Below are positions 45,943-57,264 of a DNA stretch of 64,000 bases, piece after piece; within the stretch, counting starts at the first letter, position 1; every line of letters starts with the position of its first letter. The DNA is taken from the NCBI GenBank assembly GCA_910890315.1, contig CAJVGD010000001.1:1984001-2048000 (forward strand). The letters run 5' to 3'. The notes beneath the pieces were generated by a model. The model was not told the origin of the DNA. It searched no databases and saw only the letters and a program-made list of their open reading frames with translations. Made by a program: the position numbers and the translations under genes. The DNA comes from Serendipita indica DSM 11827. Taxonomy: Eukaryota > Basidiomycota > Agaricomycetes > Sebacinales > Serendipitaceae.

Positions 45943-48088
45943 ATGGCGATCGTATTGTGGGCCGTTGTTTTCGCTACCTTGGGCGTCGTGAGTGCTCGCG
46001 AAAAGGCGTGTACGTATCCGAGCTCTTGTTGGCCTTCAGAGGCGAATTGGAAGTCGCTCAACTCGACGTTGAACGGTGCACTCGTTCGTGCGTTCCCCGT
46101 CGCCTCTCCGTGCCATGCACCTGTCAATCAAGACGCATGCGATATCGCAAAGAAGAATTGGACAAAGTGAGTCTCATCAAGTATGTTTATCCCACACCCT
46201 GACGTATCATAGTGAATTTTGGCGTGCGCAGCAGCCCGGAGGTTACTTTGATCTCAGTATGTCTCATCAGCAATTGACTTATATCTATTAACTCCTATAG
46301 ATTGGGAAAATGGAGATAATCTCTGCGATATCAATGGCAATGCGAGCCTCCCTTGTACCCAGGGATTGGTCCCGTATTATGTCGCCCAAGTCAACAATGT
46401 TGATGACGTAAAGAAAGCAGTAAAGTTTGCACATGATCACAAGATTAGCACCAGGGTCAAAGGCGCATCCCACGATTTGTACGTCAAAGGTCTCTGGTTA
46501 TGAGCTTATTTTAACGCGCCTGTGTAGCCTGGGAAGGTCCTCTGGGAATGGAACATTTGGTATCTCAACCATAAAGCTCAAGGGAATCGAATTTGTTGAC
46601 AGCTTCACTCTTCCTGGTGCCCCCCCTGGAACTACCCCCGAATCGGTCGTGCACATCGCTGCCGGAGAGCATTGGATACGTAAGTACTTGATATGTTGCT
46701 TCTAATCGTCTTGTCTTACAATCCAAAAGATGTGAATCGAGCTGCGGATTCACATGGTGTTATCGTAGTTGGAGGTAGGTCATTAGCCTCATACTGACCC
46801 CACATCTTATCATACCTTAGGTACCAGCTACTCTGTGGGTGCTGCTGGTGGATGGGTCCTGGGCGGTGGACATTCAAGTCTCAGTCCCCAATACGGTCTA
46901 GGCGTCGATAGTGAGGAGTTGATCATTGAATCTAGCGATTATACTGACAAGCAGGATAGACGTTGTACAATTCGAGATTGTGACCCCCGACGGCCAGTTT
47001 CGCGTTGCGAATAAGTATCAGGAGAAGGATCTCTTTTGGGCCTTGCGCGGTGGTGGGCCTGGATTTGGAGTATGTATTGTCTCGCAGTGAAGCCACGATC
47101 TGAATTTCCAACACAGGTAGTCACCAAAGTGACGTATAAAACACATCCTCCTATCAAAGCACTCACGGTAATGATTGTCAATGCCACCTACACAAACACA
47201 TCCTTCACCGGCTTCTTGCGTAAATATCTGGCTCTCCAACCGACTCTTTCGGCGCACAACGTCTCCGGTTACAGCTATCCTACGGCAAATGGCATCGTGG
47301 CTCAACTTTTTGCTCACAATTCCGCCAATCTCACTGCGCTCAACTCGACGCTCAAACCCATGTTCGACTTTGCGCAATCAGAGACGAACAATGGACGACC
47401 TGCCAGAATTGAAACACAGGGAGGCGTGCTTCCTAGTTATTTAAGTCTGTTCGACGATGATATAGCTACGGTCGACGAAGGTGCGGGTAAATATTCAATT
47501 ATGGGGAGCCGTCTGGCACCTGCGAGTGCTTTCCAGGGCGACAAGGTCCAGAAACTCGCAGATTTCGTGGCCAAAAGCCCCTTCAATATGCTGATGACAC
47601 TAGGTGAGCCGGAAGGACCTGAATAGGCGACATATTTACAGACACTCGTAGTTGCTGGAAACAAAGTCAGCCAAGTTGCCGGCGATGCGACCGCGATACA
47701 TCCTTCATGGCGCAAAGCGATACACCACCTTATTCTCATGGCTGGATGGGAGAATAATCAACCTATTCCGGCCAGGAATCTTATTAGAAGCGCCTTGACG
47801 AACACGACTCAGGAATTTGCCAAGTTTTTCCCAGGGTTTGGAAGTTACGTCAATGAGTGAGTTTTTCTACCCATATGTCGACTCTCGATGGCTGACTTGT
47901 GCACTAAGGGGAGACATTGTAAGCCAGGCTCGACAGTTTGCATGTTTTGTACTGACAGTCGGTAGAATGAGCCCAAGTGGCAAGAAACGTTCTGGGGAAG
48001 CAACTATCCCCGTCTCAAGTCGATCAAGAAAAGATATGACCCACAGGGTATCTTCACTTGTTTCCATTGCGTCGGATATGAAGACTAA
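45943..48088 (+). CDS. Secreted FAD-linked oxidase (MreA/BBE-like), copy 1
   Basis: A secreted flavin oxidase related to isoamyl alcohol oxidase (MreA) and berberine-bridge-type enzymes. MAIVLWAVVFATLGVVSARE is a signal peptide. The mature N-terminus CTYPSSCWPSEANWKSLNST and FPVASPCH is typical of MreA-like proteins. STRVKGASHD, spliced to FLGRSSGNGTFGISTIKLKG, carries the His expected to bind FAD covalently. SYSVGAAGGWVLGGGHSSLS and QYGLGVDNVVQFEIVTPDG complete the FAD domain, and FWALRGGGPGFGVVTKVTYK leads into the substrate domain. The C-terminus reads EPKWQETFWGSNYPRLKSIK, then RYDPQGIFTCFHCVGYED. About nine short introns, all in phase. An in-frame ATG at 45913 would extend the signal peptide, but the equivalent codon is absent in copies 2 and 3. 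The substrate is unknown. Confidence 0.88.
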
Positions 48089-48994
48089 TGGCCAGCCATC
48101 GGATGTATCGCTTTAAATACGCTCGAATGTCTGATGACCAGTATTCAATTATCTATACATACCTGTCCACAATAAGTCAATTGAGCGAACCTGAACTCTC
48201 CTGAACCGACGAATACGAATAGCAAGGCTACCATACTTCGGTGGCCTAATATTCCTCCCTCTTATGTCGTGGAATGCGGCCATATGTGTAAATTTGTACA
48301 TTCTGCCCTTCTCATGCTACCGGAATTTCTCAACTCTTTCGTTCGAGGCACGCCGGGGCCTAGCAGGGCAAATATCATGTGTATAACATCTCCTTTCTTG
48401 CTTCTCAAAAGTATAAGTGTATCTCCACTTGTTAACAGGGTGAAACCGGCCGTCTGCATACTCAAGTTCGGAGACTCTACCTCGTTTCTGCGACCAGGGC
48501 TGTGAATAATGACGCCTGTTCTATGCAATCACTCACCTCGCAGTTTCGCAAATATGGCTGTGAACCTCCAACCTGCGAGGGCGTAGAACGTTGACTGAAG
48601 GGCAATGAAGGGGCTCTCATGGGAAGAGGCGTAATGCATAGAGCAGGGTCAACCCCAAAGGACAGTCTTAGAATGGCATTTCTTTGCTGACCGGCGTTTT
48701 TACTGCCTTGGGCACCGTAACTGCTCGTGACACGGCGTATCTGAGCTCTTGCTGACTTGAATGCATCCTGTGTTTACACAGATATATTTCCTGCGCAATG
48801 GCTGCCCATCAGAGTTTTCCAGCGGTGGCGGTGACGCTTGGACTCTGCCTCGCTTTGCCCGCAGCGATGGTCGAAGATCGAAACAAAATTCGTCGGCGAG
48901 GGTCAAAGCGTTGACCGAAGAGGAAGTAGGTTCCAATGAGATAAAAGCTTGATTCGTGGAGCAACATCGAGCTCGAACAACGAAACCTTGAGAC
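48089..48994. other. Spacer between oxidase copies 1 and 2
   Basis: About 900 bp. The left part matches the 3' flanks of the other copies and the right part (from about 48763) matches the upstream region of copy 1, so it is itself part of the tandem duplication. No independent gene is seen; the minus-strand frame at 48700-49287 is antisense to copy 2. Confidence 0.55.
48940..48947 (+). promoter_or_regulatory. TATA-like box, oxidase copy 2
   Basis: GATAAAAG, 47 bp before the ATG at 48995, in the same context (CCAATGAGATAAAAG) as copy 1. Confidence 0.55.
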
Positions 48995-51148
48995 ATGGCG
49001 ATTATTTTGTGGACCGTCGTTTTCGCTGCTTTGGGTGTTGCGAGTGCGAGTGCGCGTAATAGGGCGTGTACGTATCCGAGTTCTTGTTGGCCTTCAGAGG
49101 CGAACTGGAAGTCGCTCAACTCGACGTTGAACGGCGCACTCGTTCGTGCGTTCCCCGTGGCCACACCGTGCCATGTACCTATCAACCAAGACGCGTGCGA
49201 TATTGCCAGGAAGAACTGGACAAAGTGAGTTTTGCTGAGTATGCTCGTCGCGTATACTGACGCATCACAGCCAATTTTGGCGTGCACAGCAGCCTGGTGG
49301 TTACTTTGACCTCAGTACGTGTTATCATTAACCCCTAAATGATTCTCACATTCTTTAGATTGGGAGAATGGAGATAACCTCTGCGATATCAACGGCAATG
49401 CGAGCCTGCCTTGTACTCAGGGGTTGGTCCCGTATTATGTCGCCCAAGTCAACAACGTCGATGACGTAAAGAAAGCAGTCAAGTTTGCGCATGATCACAA
49501 GATTAGCACCAGGGTCAAAGGCGCATCCCACGATTTGTACGTCAAAGGTATCAGGTTATGAGCTTATTTTGACCCCATATATACAGCTTAGGAAGGTCCT
49601 CTGGAAATGGAACGTTTGGCATCTCGACCATAAAGCTCAAGGGAATCGACTTTGTCGATAGCTACACACTTGCTGGTGCCCCTCCTGGAGCCTCTCCTGT
49701 ATCGGTCGTGCACGTGGCTGCTGGAGAGCATTGGATATGTATGTGTTTGATGCGTGTGCCCGCGTCGGTTTGTCTTACAATGCGGAAGATGTGAATCGAG
49801 CTGCAGACGCACATGGCGTTATCGTCGTTGGGGGTATGTCATTTGTTTCGGCCTAGGTCTGACGCTTAGCACATTTTAGGTGCTAGCTATTCTGTGGGCG
49901 CTGCTGGTGGATGGGTTCTGGGGGGCGGACATTCAAATCTTAGTCCTCAATACGGTCTAGGCGTCGATAGTGAGCAGCTATTCTTTGAATATACTGATTA
50001 TACTGACAGGCAGGGTAGACGTTGTACAATTCGAGATTGTAACACCCGACGGCCGACTTCGCGTCGCGAATAGATACCAGGAGAAGGACCTCTTTTGGGC
50101 TTTGCGAGGTGGCGGACCTGGCTTTGGAGTATGTGTTCTCTCACAGTGAATTAGTGATCTAAACGTCATTCACAGGTGGTCACCAAAGTAACATATAGAA
50201 CGCATCCTGCTATCAAGGCAATTACGGCCATGCTTTTCAATGCCACCTACACGAACGCGTCATTCACCAGCTTCTTACGTGAATATTTGGCTCTCCAACC
50301 GACTCTTTCTGCGCACAACGTTTCCGGTTACAGCTATCCTACAGCAAATGGCATCGTGGCTCAGCTTCTTGTCCACAATTCCGCCAACCTTACTGCACTC
50401 AACTCGACGCTCAAACCCATGTTCGACCTTGCGCAGTCGGAGACAAGTAATGGACGCCCCGCCAAGGTTGAGACACTGGGTGGGGTGCTCCCCAGCTATC
50501 TAAGCCTGTTCAACGATGATCCAGCTACGGTCAACGAGCGCGCTGCTGGATATGCAATTCTTGGAAGTCGTCTGGCACCGGCAAGCGCCTTCCAAGGCGA
50601 CAAAGTCCAGAAACTCGCAGATTTCATGGTCAAGAGTCCATTCACCGTGATCATGCACTTGGGTGAGCAGAACGTATCTGAATAGGTCATAAACTAATGA
50701 ACGTTCGTAGTTGCCGGAAACAAAGTCAGCCAAGTTGCCGGCGATGCGACCGCGATACATCCATCATGGCGCAAGGCGATTCATCATCTTGTTCTAGCTG
50801 GGGGATGGGACAATAGCCAGCCTCTTCCCACAAGAAATCTTATCAGAAGCGCGTTGACGAGCGCGACTCAGGAATTTGCAAAGTTCTTCCCTGGATTTGG
50901 AAGCTACGTCAATGAGTGAGTCTATTTAGTCATTTCGCGACTCCCAATGACTGACATACACACCTAAGGGGAGACATTGTAAGCCGTCATTGGCAGTTCG
51001 CGTGCTTTGCACTGACAGTCGGTAGAATGAGCCCAAGTGGCAGGAAACGTTTTGGGGGAGCAATTATCCCCGTCTCAAGTCGATCAAGAACAGATATGAC
51101 CCACGGGGCATCTTTACCTGTTTCCATTGTGTCGGATATGAGGATTAA
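48995..51148 (+). CDS. Secreted FAD-linked oxidase (MreA/BBE-like), copy 2
   Basis: Second tandem copy, intact by eye. The signal peptide is MAIILWTVVFAALGVASASA, followed by RACTYPSSCWPSEANWKSLN. The FAD-binding blocks (STRVKGASHD; SVGAAGGWVLGGGHSNLSPQ) are kept, as are the glycine-rich FWALRGGGPGFG and the C-terminal FCVHC-like cysteine pair in GIFTCFHCVGYED. All exon junctions seen in copy 1 are in phase here, including the exon-1 donor (after ARKNWTK) and the G-G-A-G-A-C exon near 50970. The stop is TAA at 51146-51148. Differences from copy 1 are mainly conservative and lie in the substrate domain (for example KAITAMLFNATYTNASFTSF), which could change substrate preference. Secreted redox enzyme; substrate unknown. 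Confidence 0.88.
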
Positions 51149-51773
51149 CGGCTAGCCACCAGGTGCCGTTTTCAATAGTCTCGAATGTCTGATGATTGGT
51201 ATTGCAATTAAATATCTTTGTTTGCGTTACAGTTGCTCGCAATAAGTGACTTGAACTCTTCCACACCAGTGCATTACACCAGCCGGTCTACCGCACTTCA
51301 AAGGTCGCCTCGTTCACCCCGGAATTTTGTGGAACGTGATTTTCCGTCTGTCTGATATTGAGGATCCTACCCTTATGATGGCTACGGGAACTTTTCGCCT
51401 CTCCGGTTTGGGGCAAGCATCCGTCTAAAAAGACACATGATGCTGGCAACCGCCCTTTCCTGCTGTTCAAATTTCCAACTGTATCTCCAAACTAAACACG
51501 TCAGAAAATGGAGCGTCTGTATACTCTATTATTCCGGAAATCGTACCTCGCTCTCTGCAACCAGCGCGCTTTAAAGTACCCATGCCCGTTTTGCGCAATG
51601 CATGACTCAGGATTTCGTCAATAGTGGGGGCGAAGCACAAATCTACCCAGCCTTCTCCCGCGACGGATGGAACATCGTCGACGAGGGTCAGAACGTCAAC
51701 CGAAGATGAAGAAGGGGGGCTAATGGGATAAAAGGCGAGATAATTGGAGCAGAGTTCATCTGAACACCTTGAC
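51149..51773. other. Spacer between oxidase copies 2 and 3
   Basis: About 620 bp, shorter than the first spacer but built of the same 3' flank and promoter-proximal sequence. No gene is seen. Confidence 0.5.
51727..51734 (+). promoter_or_regulatory. TATA-like box, oxidase copy 3
   Basis: GATAAAAG, 39 bp before the ATG at 51774. The element survives although the gene it serves is broken. Confidence 0.5.
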
Positions 51774-53917
51774 ATGACGATTGTTTTATGGATCCTCGTT
51801 CTCGCTGTCTTGGGCATCGTAGACCTCGCGACGTGGCGTGTACGTATCCGAGTTCTTGTTGGCCTTCAGAGGCGACCTGGGAGTCGCTCAACTCGACTCT
51901 AAATGGCGCACTCGTTCGTGCGTTCCCTGTAGCCTCTCCATGTCATGCACCCGTCAATCAAGACGCGTGCGATATAGCCAAGGAGAACTGGACAAAGTGA
52001 ACTTCGCTGGATATAGCTTTCGCGTATACTGACGTATCGTAGCAATTTTGGCGTGCACAGCAGCCTGGAGGTTACTTTGACCTCAGTACGTGTTATCATT
52101 AACCCCTAAATGATTCTCAATTCCTTAGATTGGGAGAATGGAGATAATCTCTGCGATATCAATGGCAATGCAAGTCTGCCTTGTACTCAGGGATTGGTCC
52201 CGTATTATGTCGCCCAAGTCAACAACGTCGATGACGTACAGAAAGCAGTCAAGTTTGCGCATGATCACAAGATTAGCACCAGGGTCAAAGGCGCATCCCA
52301 CGATTTGTACGTCAGAGGTATCCGGCTATGAGCTTATTTTGACTCCATCTGTGTAGCCTGGGAAGGTCCTCTGGAAATGGAACGTTTGGCATCTCGACCA
52401 TAAAGCTCAAGGGAATCGACTTCGTCAACAGCTTCACTCTTGCTGGTGCCCCACAAGGAGCCTCCCCCGAATCGGTCGTGCACATCGCTGCCGGAGAGCA
52501 TTGGATACGTAAGTACTTGATATATTGATTCTAATCGTCTGGCCTTACAATCCACAAGATGTGAATCGAGCTGCGGATTCACATGGTGTTATCGTAGTTG
52601 GAGGCAGGTCATTAGCCTCAGCCTGACCCCGCATCTTATCATACCTTAGGTACCAGCTACTCTGTGGGTGCTGCTGGTGGATGGGTTCTAGGCGGTGGAC
52701 ATTCAAGTCTCAGTCCTCAATACGGTCTAGGCGTTGATAGTGAGTATGTGTCGATTGAATTTATGTATCTTGTTGAAAAGCAGTGTAGACGTCCTACAAT
52801 TCGAGATTGTAACGCCCGACGGCCAACTTCGCATTGTGAACCAGTACCAGGAAAAAGATCTCTTTTGGGCCTTGCGAGGTGGTGGAACTGGCTTTGGAGT
52901 ATTGCTTACTATCTCATGGTGAAGCCCTAATCCAACTATTCACCACAGGTGGTTACCAAAGTCACGTATAAAACGCACCCTCCTATCACGGCGATCACGA
53001 CAATGCTTTTCAATGCAACCTACACAAATGCGTCATTCACCAGCTTCCTGCGTGAGTACCTCGCTCTTCAACCCACTCTTTCTACGCACAACATCTCCGG
53101 TTATAGCACTCCTACGGCGAACGGCATATTTGCACAGCTTCTTATCCATAACTTTGCAAATATCACTGCGCTCAACTCGACACTCAAACCCATGTTCGAT
53201 CTTGCGCAATCAGAGACAAGCAATGGACGACCTGCCAAGATTATAACGGGGTTTGGCGTGATTCCTAGCTATTTGAGCCTATTCGACGATCCAACTACAT
53301 TCGATCAGGGTGCTGGTAGCTATACAATCTTTGGAAGTCGTCTGGCGCCTGCGAGCGCCTTCCAAGGCGACAAGGTCCAGAAACTCGCAGATTTCATGGT
53401 CAAGAGTCCATTCATCGTGATCATGCACTTGGGTGAGCAGAACGTATCTGAATAGGCCATAAACTAATGAACGTTCGTAGTTGCCGGAAACAAAGTCAGC
53501 CAAGTTGCCGGCGATGCGACCGCGATACATCCATCATGGCGCAAGGCGATTCATCACATTATTCTAGCGGGGGGATGGGACAACTCCCAGCCTATTCCCA
53601 CAAGAAATCTTATCAGAAGCGCGTTGACGAGCGCGACTCAGGAATTTGCAAAGTTCTTCCCCGGGTTTGGAAGCTACGTCAACGAGTGAGTTCCTCTACT
53701 GATCTGTCGACTCTCTGTGGCTAACCCACTCACTCAAGGGAGACATTGTAAGCCAGGTTTGGCAATTTCCAGGTCTTGTACTGACGGTCAGCAGAATGAA
53801 CCCAAGTGGCAAGAAACATTCTGGGGGAGCAATTATCCTCGTCTCAACTCAATCAAGAACAGATATGACCCACAGGGCATCTTTACCTGTTTCCATTGTG
53901 TCGGATATGAAGATTAG
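51774..53917 (+). pseudogene. Secreted FAD-linked oxidase, copy 3, frameshifted
   Basis: Third tandem copy, very similar to the other two but with at least three one-base losses relative to them. The first lies near 51823-51835, so the signal peptide MTIVLWILVLAVLGIV runs out of frame with CTYPSSCWPSEATWESLNST. The second is at the exon-2 acceptor (52042), where AG is followed by one base fewer than in copy 2. The third is near 53739, at the short exon before EPKWQETFWGSNYP. The rest of the coding sequence stays open, including STRVKGASHD, VGAAGGWVLGGGHSSLSPQY and the C-terminal CFHCVGYED, so the damage looks recent. A start at 51788 would give an in-frame but signal-less N-terminus. Assembly error is the alternative. 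Confidence 0.75.
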
Positions 53918-55631
53918 CGGCCAGCCATCAGGTGCCTTTTAGATATTCCCAAATGTCTGATAACCAGTATAGATATTAATTCTTCAGCTCTCTGCACAGC
54001 CTACAGGCAGTAAGTGAGTTGAGTGAGCTTGAACCCTCCCGCGCCAACGAATTCGACTAGCAGGTTTATCACTCCTCGAAGGCCTACTCTGTCTCCCTTG
54101 GGTGTTGTGGAACGTGATTATGTGTCTGACATTGAACATCCTGTCCTTCTCATGCTACCAGAATTTTTCGACCCTTTGGTTTGGGGCAGACCTGGGCCTA
54201 AAAGGACAACTGATACATATTCTCTGTCACTTTGAAGTCTAAATATATCTAGAATCGACAGGTCGGAAGAGCCAGACGTCTGCATACTCCACTCCGGATG
54301 ATCTCTACTACAGAGTCCGTCAAAGCTCAGACGCACCGATCCTCACATCGGAATCAATGGCGGATTTGACTCAGAAGCCATCAATGTTGCTTATCCAAAC
54401 CCGCATTTTCGTTCGTTTCGCGAATGCGCGACCGCATGCTCCTCCGCATGTTCCTCTCTCTTCTAGCATCTGGCTAAGACAAGGTAGACCGACGACGACA
54501 TCTGACACTCCCAGGATCATTTATCCGTGTTTCTTAATGGTTCCCCGACGGAGATGTAGCTGGGAGTTGGATATACTGGTGAAACACTTATCGGTGAATG
54601 AATTGCTTGTGGCGTGTTTATTGACTCTAGATAGTAGATGCAAGTATGCTGCTATCTCCTGTTCCCACGGGATAGAATATAATCTGCTGACTACACAAAT
54701 CTTAGGCTGTCCGAGGATTGTCGCGTGTTTCGCCAGTGGAAAATCGCCGAACTATTATCGCGTACAACCCTTGTACTCACTAGCTACGACTCGGAGATTA
54801 CATTCGTGGCACGGACCAGCTGTGTTTGAGGGCGCCGTTCACTTCACCAGCTCAGCCATGTTCCTCGGCTAGCGGAGGCTACCTAGTCGAATTGTCACTT
54901 ACGGAAAGCTACTGTCGGAAGCTGATTTGGGAATAGTGGCGAGAGAGGTGGACATCGTCGCGGCCACTCAGGGACTTGCCAGCCCTCGGTCTCTTTCTAG
55001 AACATCAGCCTTCTGGTTCCGATCTTCGCCCCGGGAATCAGAAGTCCTCGTCAAGCAGGTGCTTTTAACTTGATATCCGACTTGGTCGTCACGGCGCAGG
55101 ACTCTTCGGGAACCCTTAGATATGGACGTGCGGCAAGCTCAAGGTACTCTTGGCGATGTGTATTCGATCACTCAATGCCGCCGCCGTCTGGGCCGTGCAG
55201 GAGCCTATCCTGTTTGGACCTGGTGCTTGCAAACCTCCTCAGGTGGTCCGCCCCTCGTAATTGGTAAGTGACCCAACCCTAGTAATCTCCTCCTGCCCAA
55301 CTGTATTTACACGTGCTATCAGAGCCATCAACGCGGTTGTTGGTGGCTTGTCGTTAATGATAGCCGCACCTTGACGTATAGAAACCAAAAACGATGCTAA
55401 GCCGAGCAAGCAGCCCCATTAAACCAACGACTTGGGAGGCCGAGCGAGTCGGGAAGCGGGCATTCATTCGCCAAACCAGAGACGCTGGGAATCATTTGAC
55501 GGTCGTCTGGCGCCTTCCTTTAAAGCCGCTACCCTCCGTTCGCTTGAGCCCCAATAGCACCCGTTTCTCGTTCCCTCTCCTTGGCTTGGACCCGACCACT
55601 CCAGCAAAATTTTGGGTCCGCATCGTCGACA
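53918..55631. other. Long intergenic stretch after the triplication
   Basis: About 1.7 kb. To about 54240 it matches the 3' flanks of copies 1 and 2. Beyond that it is unique. A plus-strand frame at 54357-54872 (171 codons from an ATG) has no recognisable motif and may be chance. Nothing else is supported. Confidence 0.4.
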
Positions 55632-56811
55632 ATGCCTTATATTCAGACTCAGAGCGGATACACATTCCACTACTTTCTGCCGTCATTTAAGGAGACCCTG
55701 GATCGCTCCAAGCCCACAATTCTCCTTCTCCATCCTCGCATATTCGATCTACATGTGCTTGATCCACAGTTACAATGCACGGAACTGTCATCTAAGTATA
55801 ATCTCGTGCGTCTCCGTCATCATCTTTCGGTGACTGAAAAACTTACGCAATGGATTGGGGGTTTTTGCAGCTCGGGGTCGACATTCATTGGCACGGAAAG
55901 ACGAAGGTTCCAATGGACGATGATATCTTTGACTATGACCGCGTGAGTGCCAATTCAGTCTCCTGATTCAGGCTCATTATTGACTGCCGCTTCGCCTAGG
56001 TAACACGCGAATTACTCGAAGTCATGGATGCGCTCAATGTGGATAGATTCCACATATTTGGCGTCCAGTTAGGGGCTATTCTGGGGATAAGAATGGCCAT
56101 TGTGCAACCCAAGCGAATCATCTCGCTGATGCTATGCTCTACACCACCCCCAAAAGAGGTGATATATTACCTCATGGTACCGATGTCATCAATATCTGAC
56201 CGCGGATAGGAGGCGGAAAACGTGCAGCAATATAAAGTGATGCGAGAAGTGTGTAGAAACGATGCTGGCGATGGTACCGACAGTATTCCTTTGGAGATTG
56301 TCGCAGCCGGACGGTGGATCTACTTTGGGAATCACAAGGACGGTAAGCGTACCCGAAGCTACGATCGAATCCTTTTGGCTGACTCTCGCCAGCCGCACTC
56401 TTCCCAGAGTGGCTAAAGACATCAGTAAGTGTACCTGGTTTCTGGCAATGATTTGTGCTGACATCTTTTTAAGAATCTCAAAGCGTCAAACCAGCCCTAT
56501 GTCCACAAGTTTTTCAGCTCGCTGATTTATCGAAGACCACTTACCGACGAAGAGTGGGCGGCAGTCACTTGCCCTGTACTGTTGATACACGGGGGTAAGC
56601 CCTTTTCCCTCGTAGCAGATGCCGTTTGAACTTAGTGTCGACAGACGATGATCATGTCTATCCGACAGAGGCTGCACATAAAAACCGCAAGATGCTGTCT
56701 AATGCGTCCGTAGAGCTGCACATTCTCAAGGGAGCACCCATGTTCTGCTCATATACACACCCGAGAGAAGTCAATGCCCTCTGCATCGACTTTCTTCAAA
56801 ACTTGACGTAG
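55632..56811 (+). CDS. Alpha/beta-hydrolase-fold protein lacking catalytic Ser and His
   Basis: The ATG gives MPYIQTQSGYTFHYFLPSFK. KPTILLLHPRIFDLHVLDPQ is the first core strand with the oxyanion H-P, and LLGVDIHWHGKTKVPMDDDI follows across an intron. The nucleophile elbow, normally G-x-S-x-G, reads FHIFGVQLGAILGIRMAIVQ, with Gln for Ser. Five more exons follow, including PLEIVAAGRWIYFGNHKD, then AALFPEWLKTS, then YVHKFFSSLIYRRPLTDEEW. VTCPVLLIHGDDDHVYPTEA keeps the acid residue. At the usual catalytic-His position, G-A-P-H, the sequence reads LKGAPMFCSYTHPREVNALC, with Met for His. All exons join in phase, so the gene looks maintained. It is probably a non-catalytic member of the fold, but I cannot exclude a shifted triad. 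Confidence 0.75.
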
Positions 56812-57264
56812 TCCAATACTTTGGTCAAGAGGGAGACTCTTTTGTATGTACTCTAGTAGAAGCATCTTGTTATTTCCGATTGCTTGAGGGCGAGGCCTTG
56901 TTTGTACCTGAAACTTGGACCCATCGAGTGCAGCCATTCGTTCACAATGTCGACGTGCGCCTCGAAATGAAATTAATATCTTTCACTCAAATTGCATAGG
57001 TTTACTCCTGTCAATACGTTTGAAGGCTCTGAGAAAGACTGGCCCATGAAACTTGGTAAACGGGCATTCACCGGGTCTCGCCAATTCTGATCATTTTGTG
57101 CGATAGGAATGCTCGACTGGGATGACACCCGTATCGTGTTTACGAAGCGGGAGCTCATCAACTTTCTCAAGTTGGTACCGTTCCCATATCGCTCTCCATC
57201 GGCCCTCGCGATCCCCGTTACAATGAGCTACGAACGAATCCAGCGCTAAGAGATGAACGACCAG
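56812..57264. other. Region upstream of the PGG-repeat gene
   Basis: About 450 bp. The 5' exon(s) of the next gene should lie here but were not identified. The minus-strand frame at 57091-57588 is probably a shadow. Confidence 0.35.

Larger units (their letters stand above)
45715..54340 (+). repeat. Tandem triplication of a ~2.8-3.0 kb oxidase unit
   Basis: Three head-to-tail copies of an oxidase gene with its promoter and about 400-500 bp of downstream sequence. Start codons are at 45943, 48995 and 51774. Exons are highly similar, introns less so. Downstream flanks also match: the motif GTGGAATG/GTGGAACG and a C-T-A-C-C-x-G-A-A-T-T-T block occur near 48268-48330, 51330-51390 and 54108-54170. 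Copies 1 and 2 look intact; copy 3 is broken. Unequal crossing-over is the simplest origin. Exact edges cannot be fixed by eye. Confidence 0.85.
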
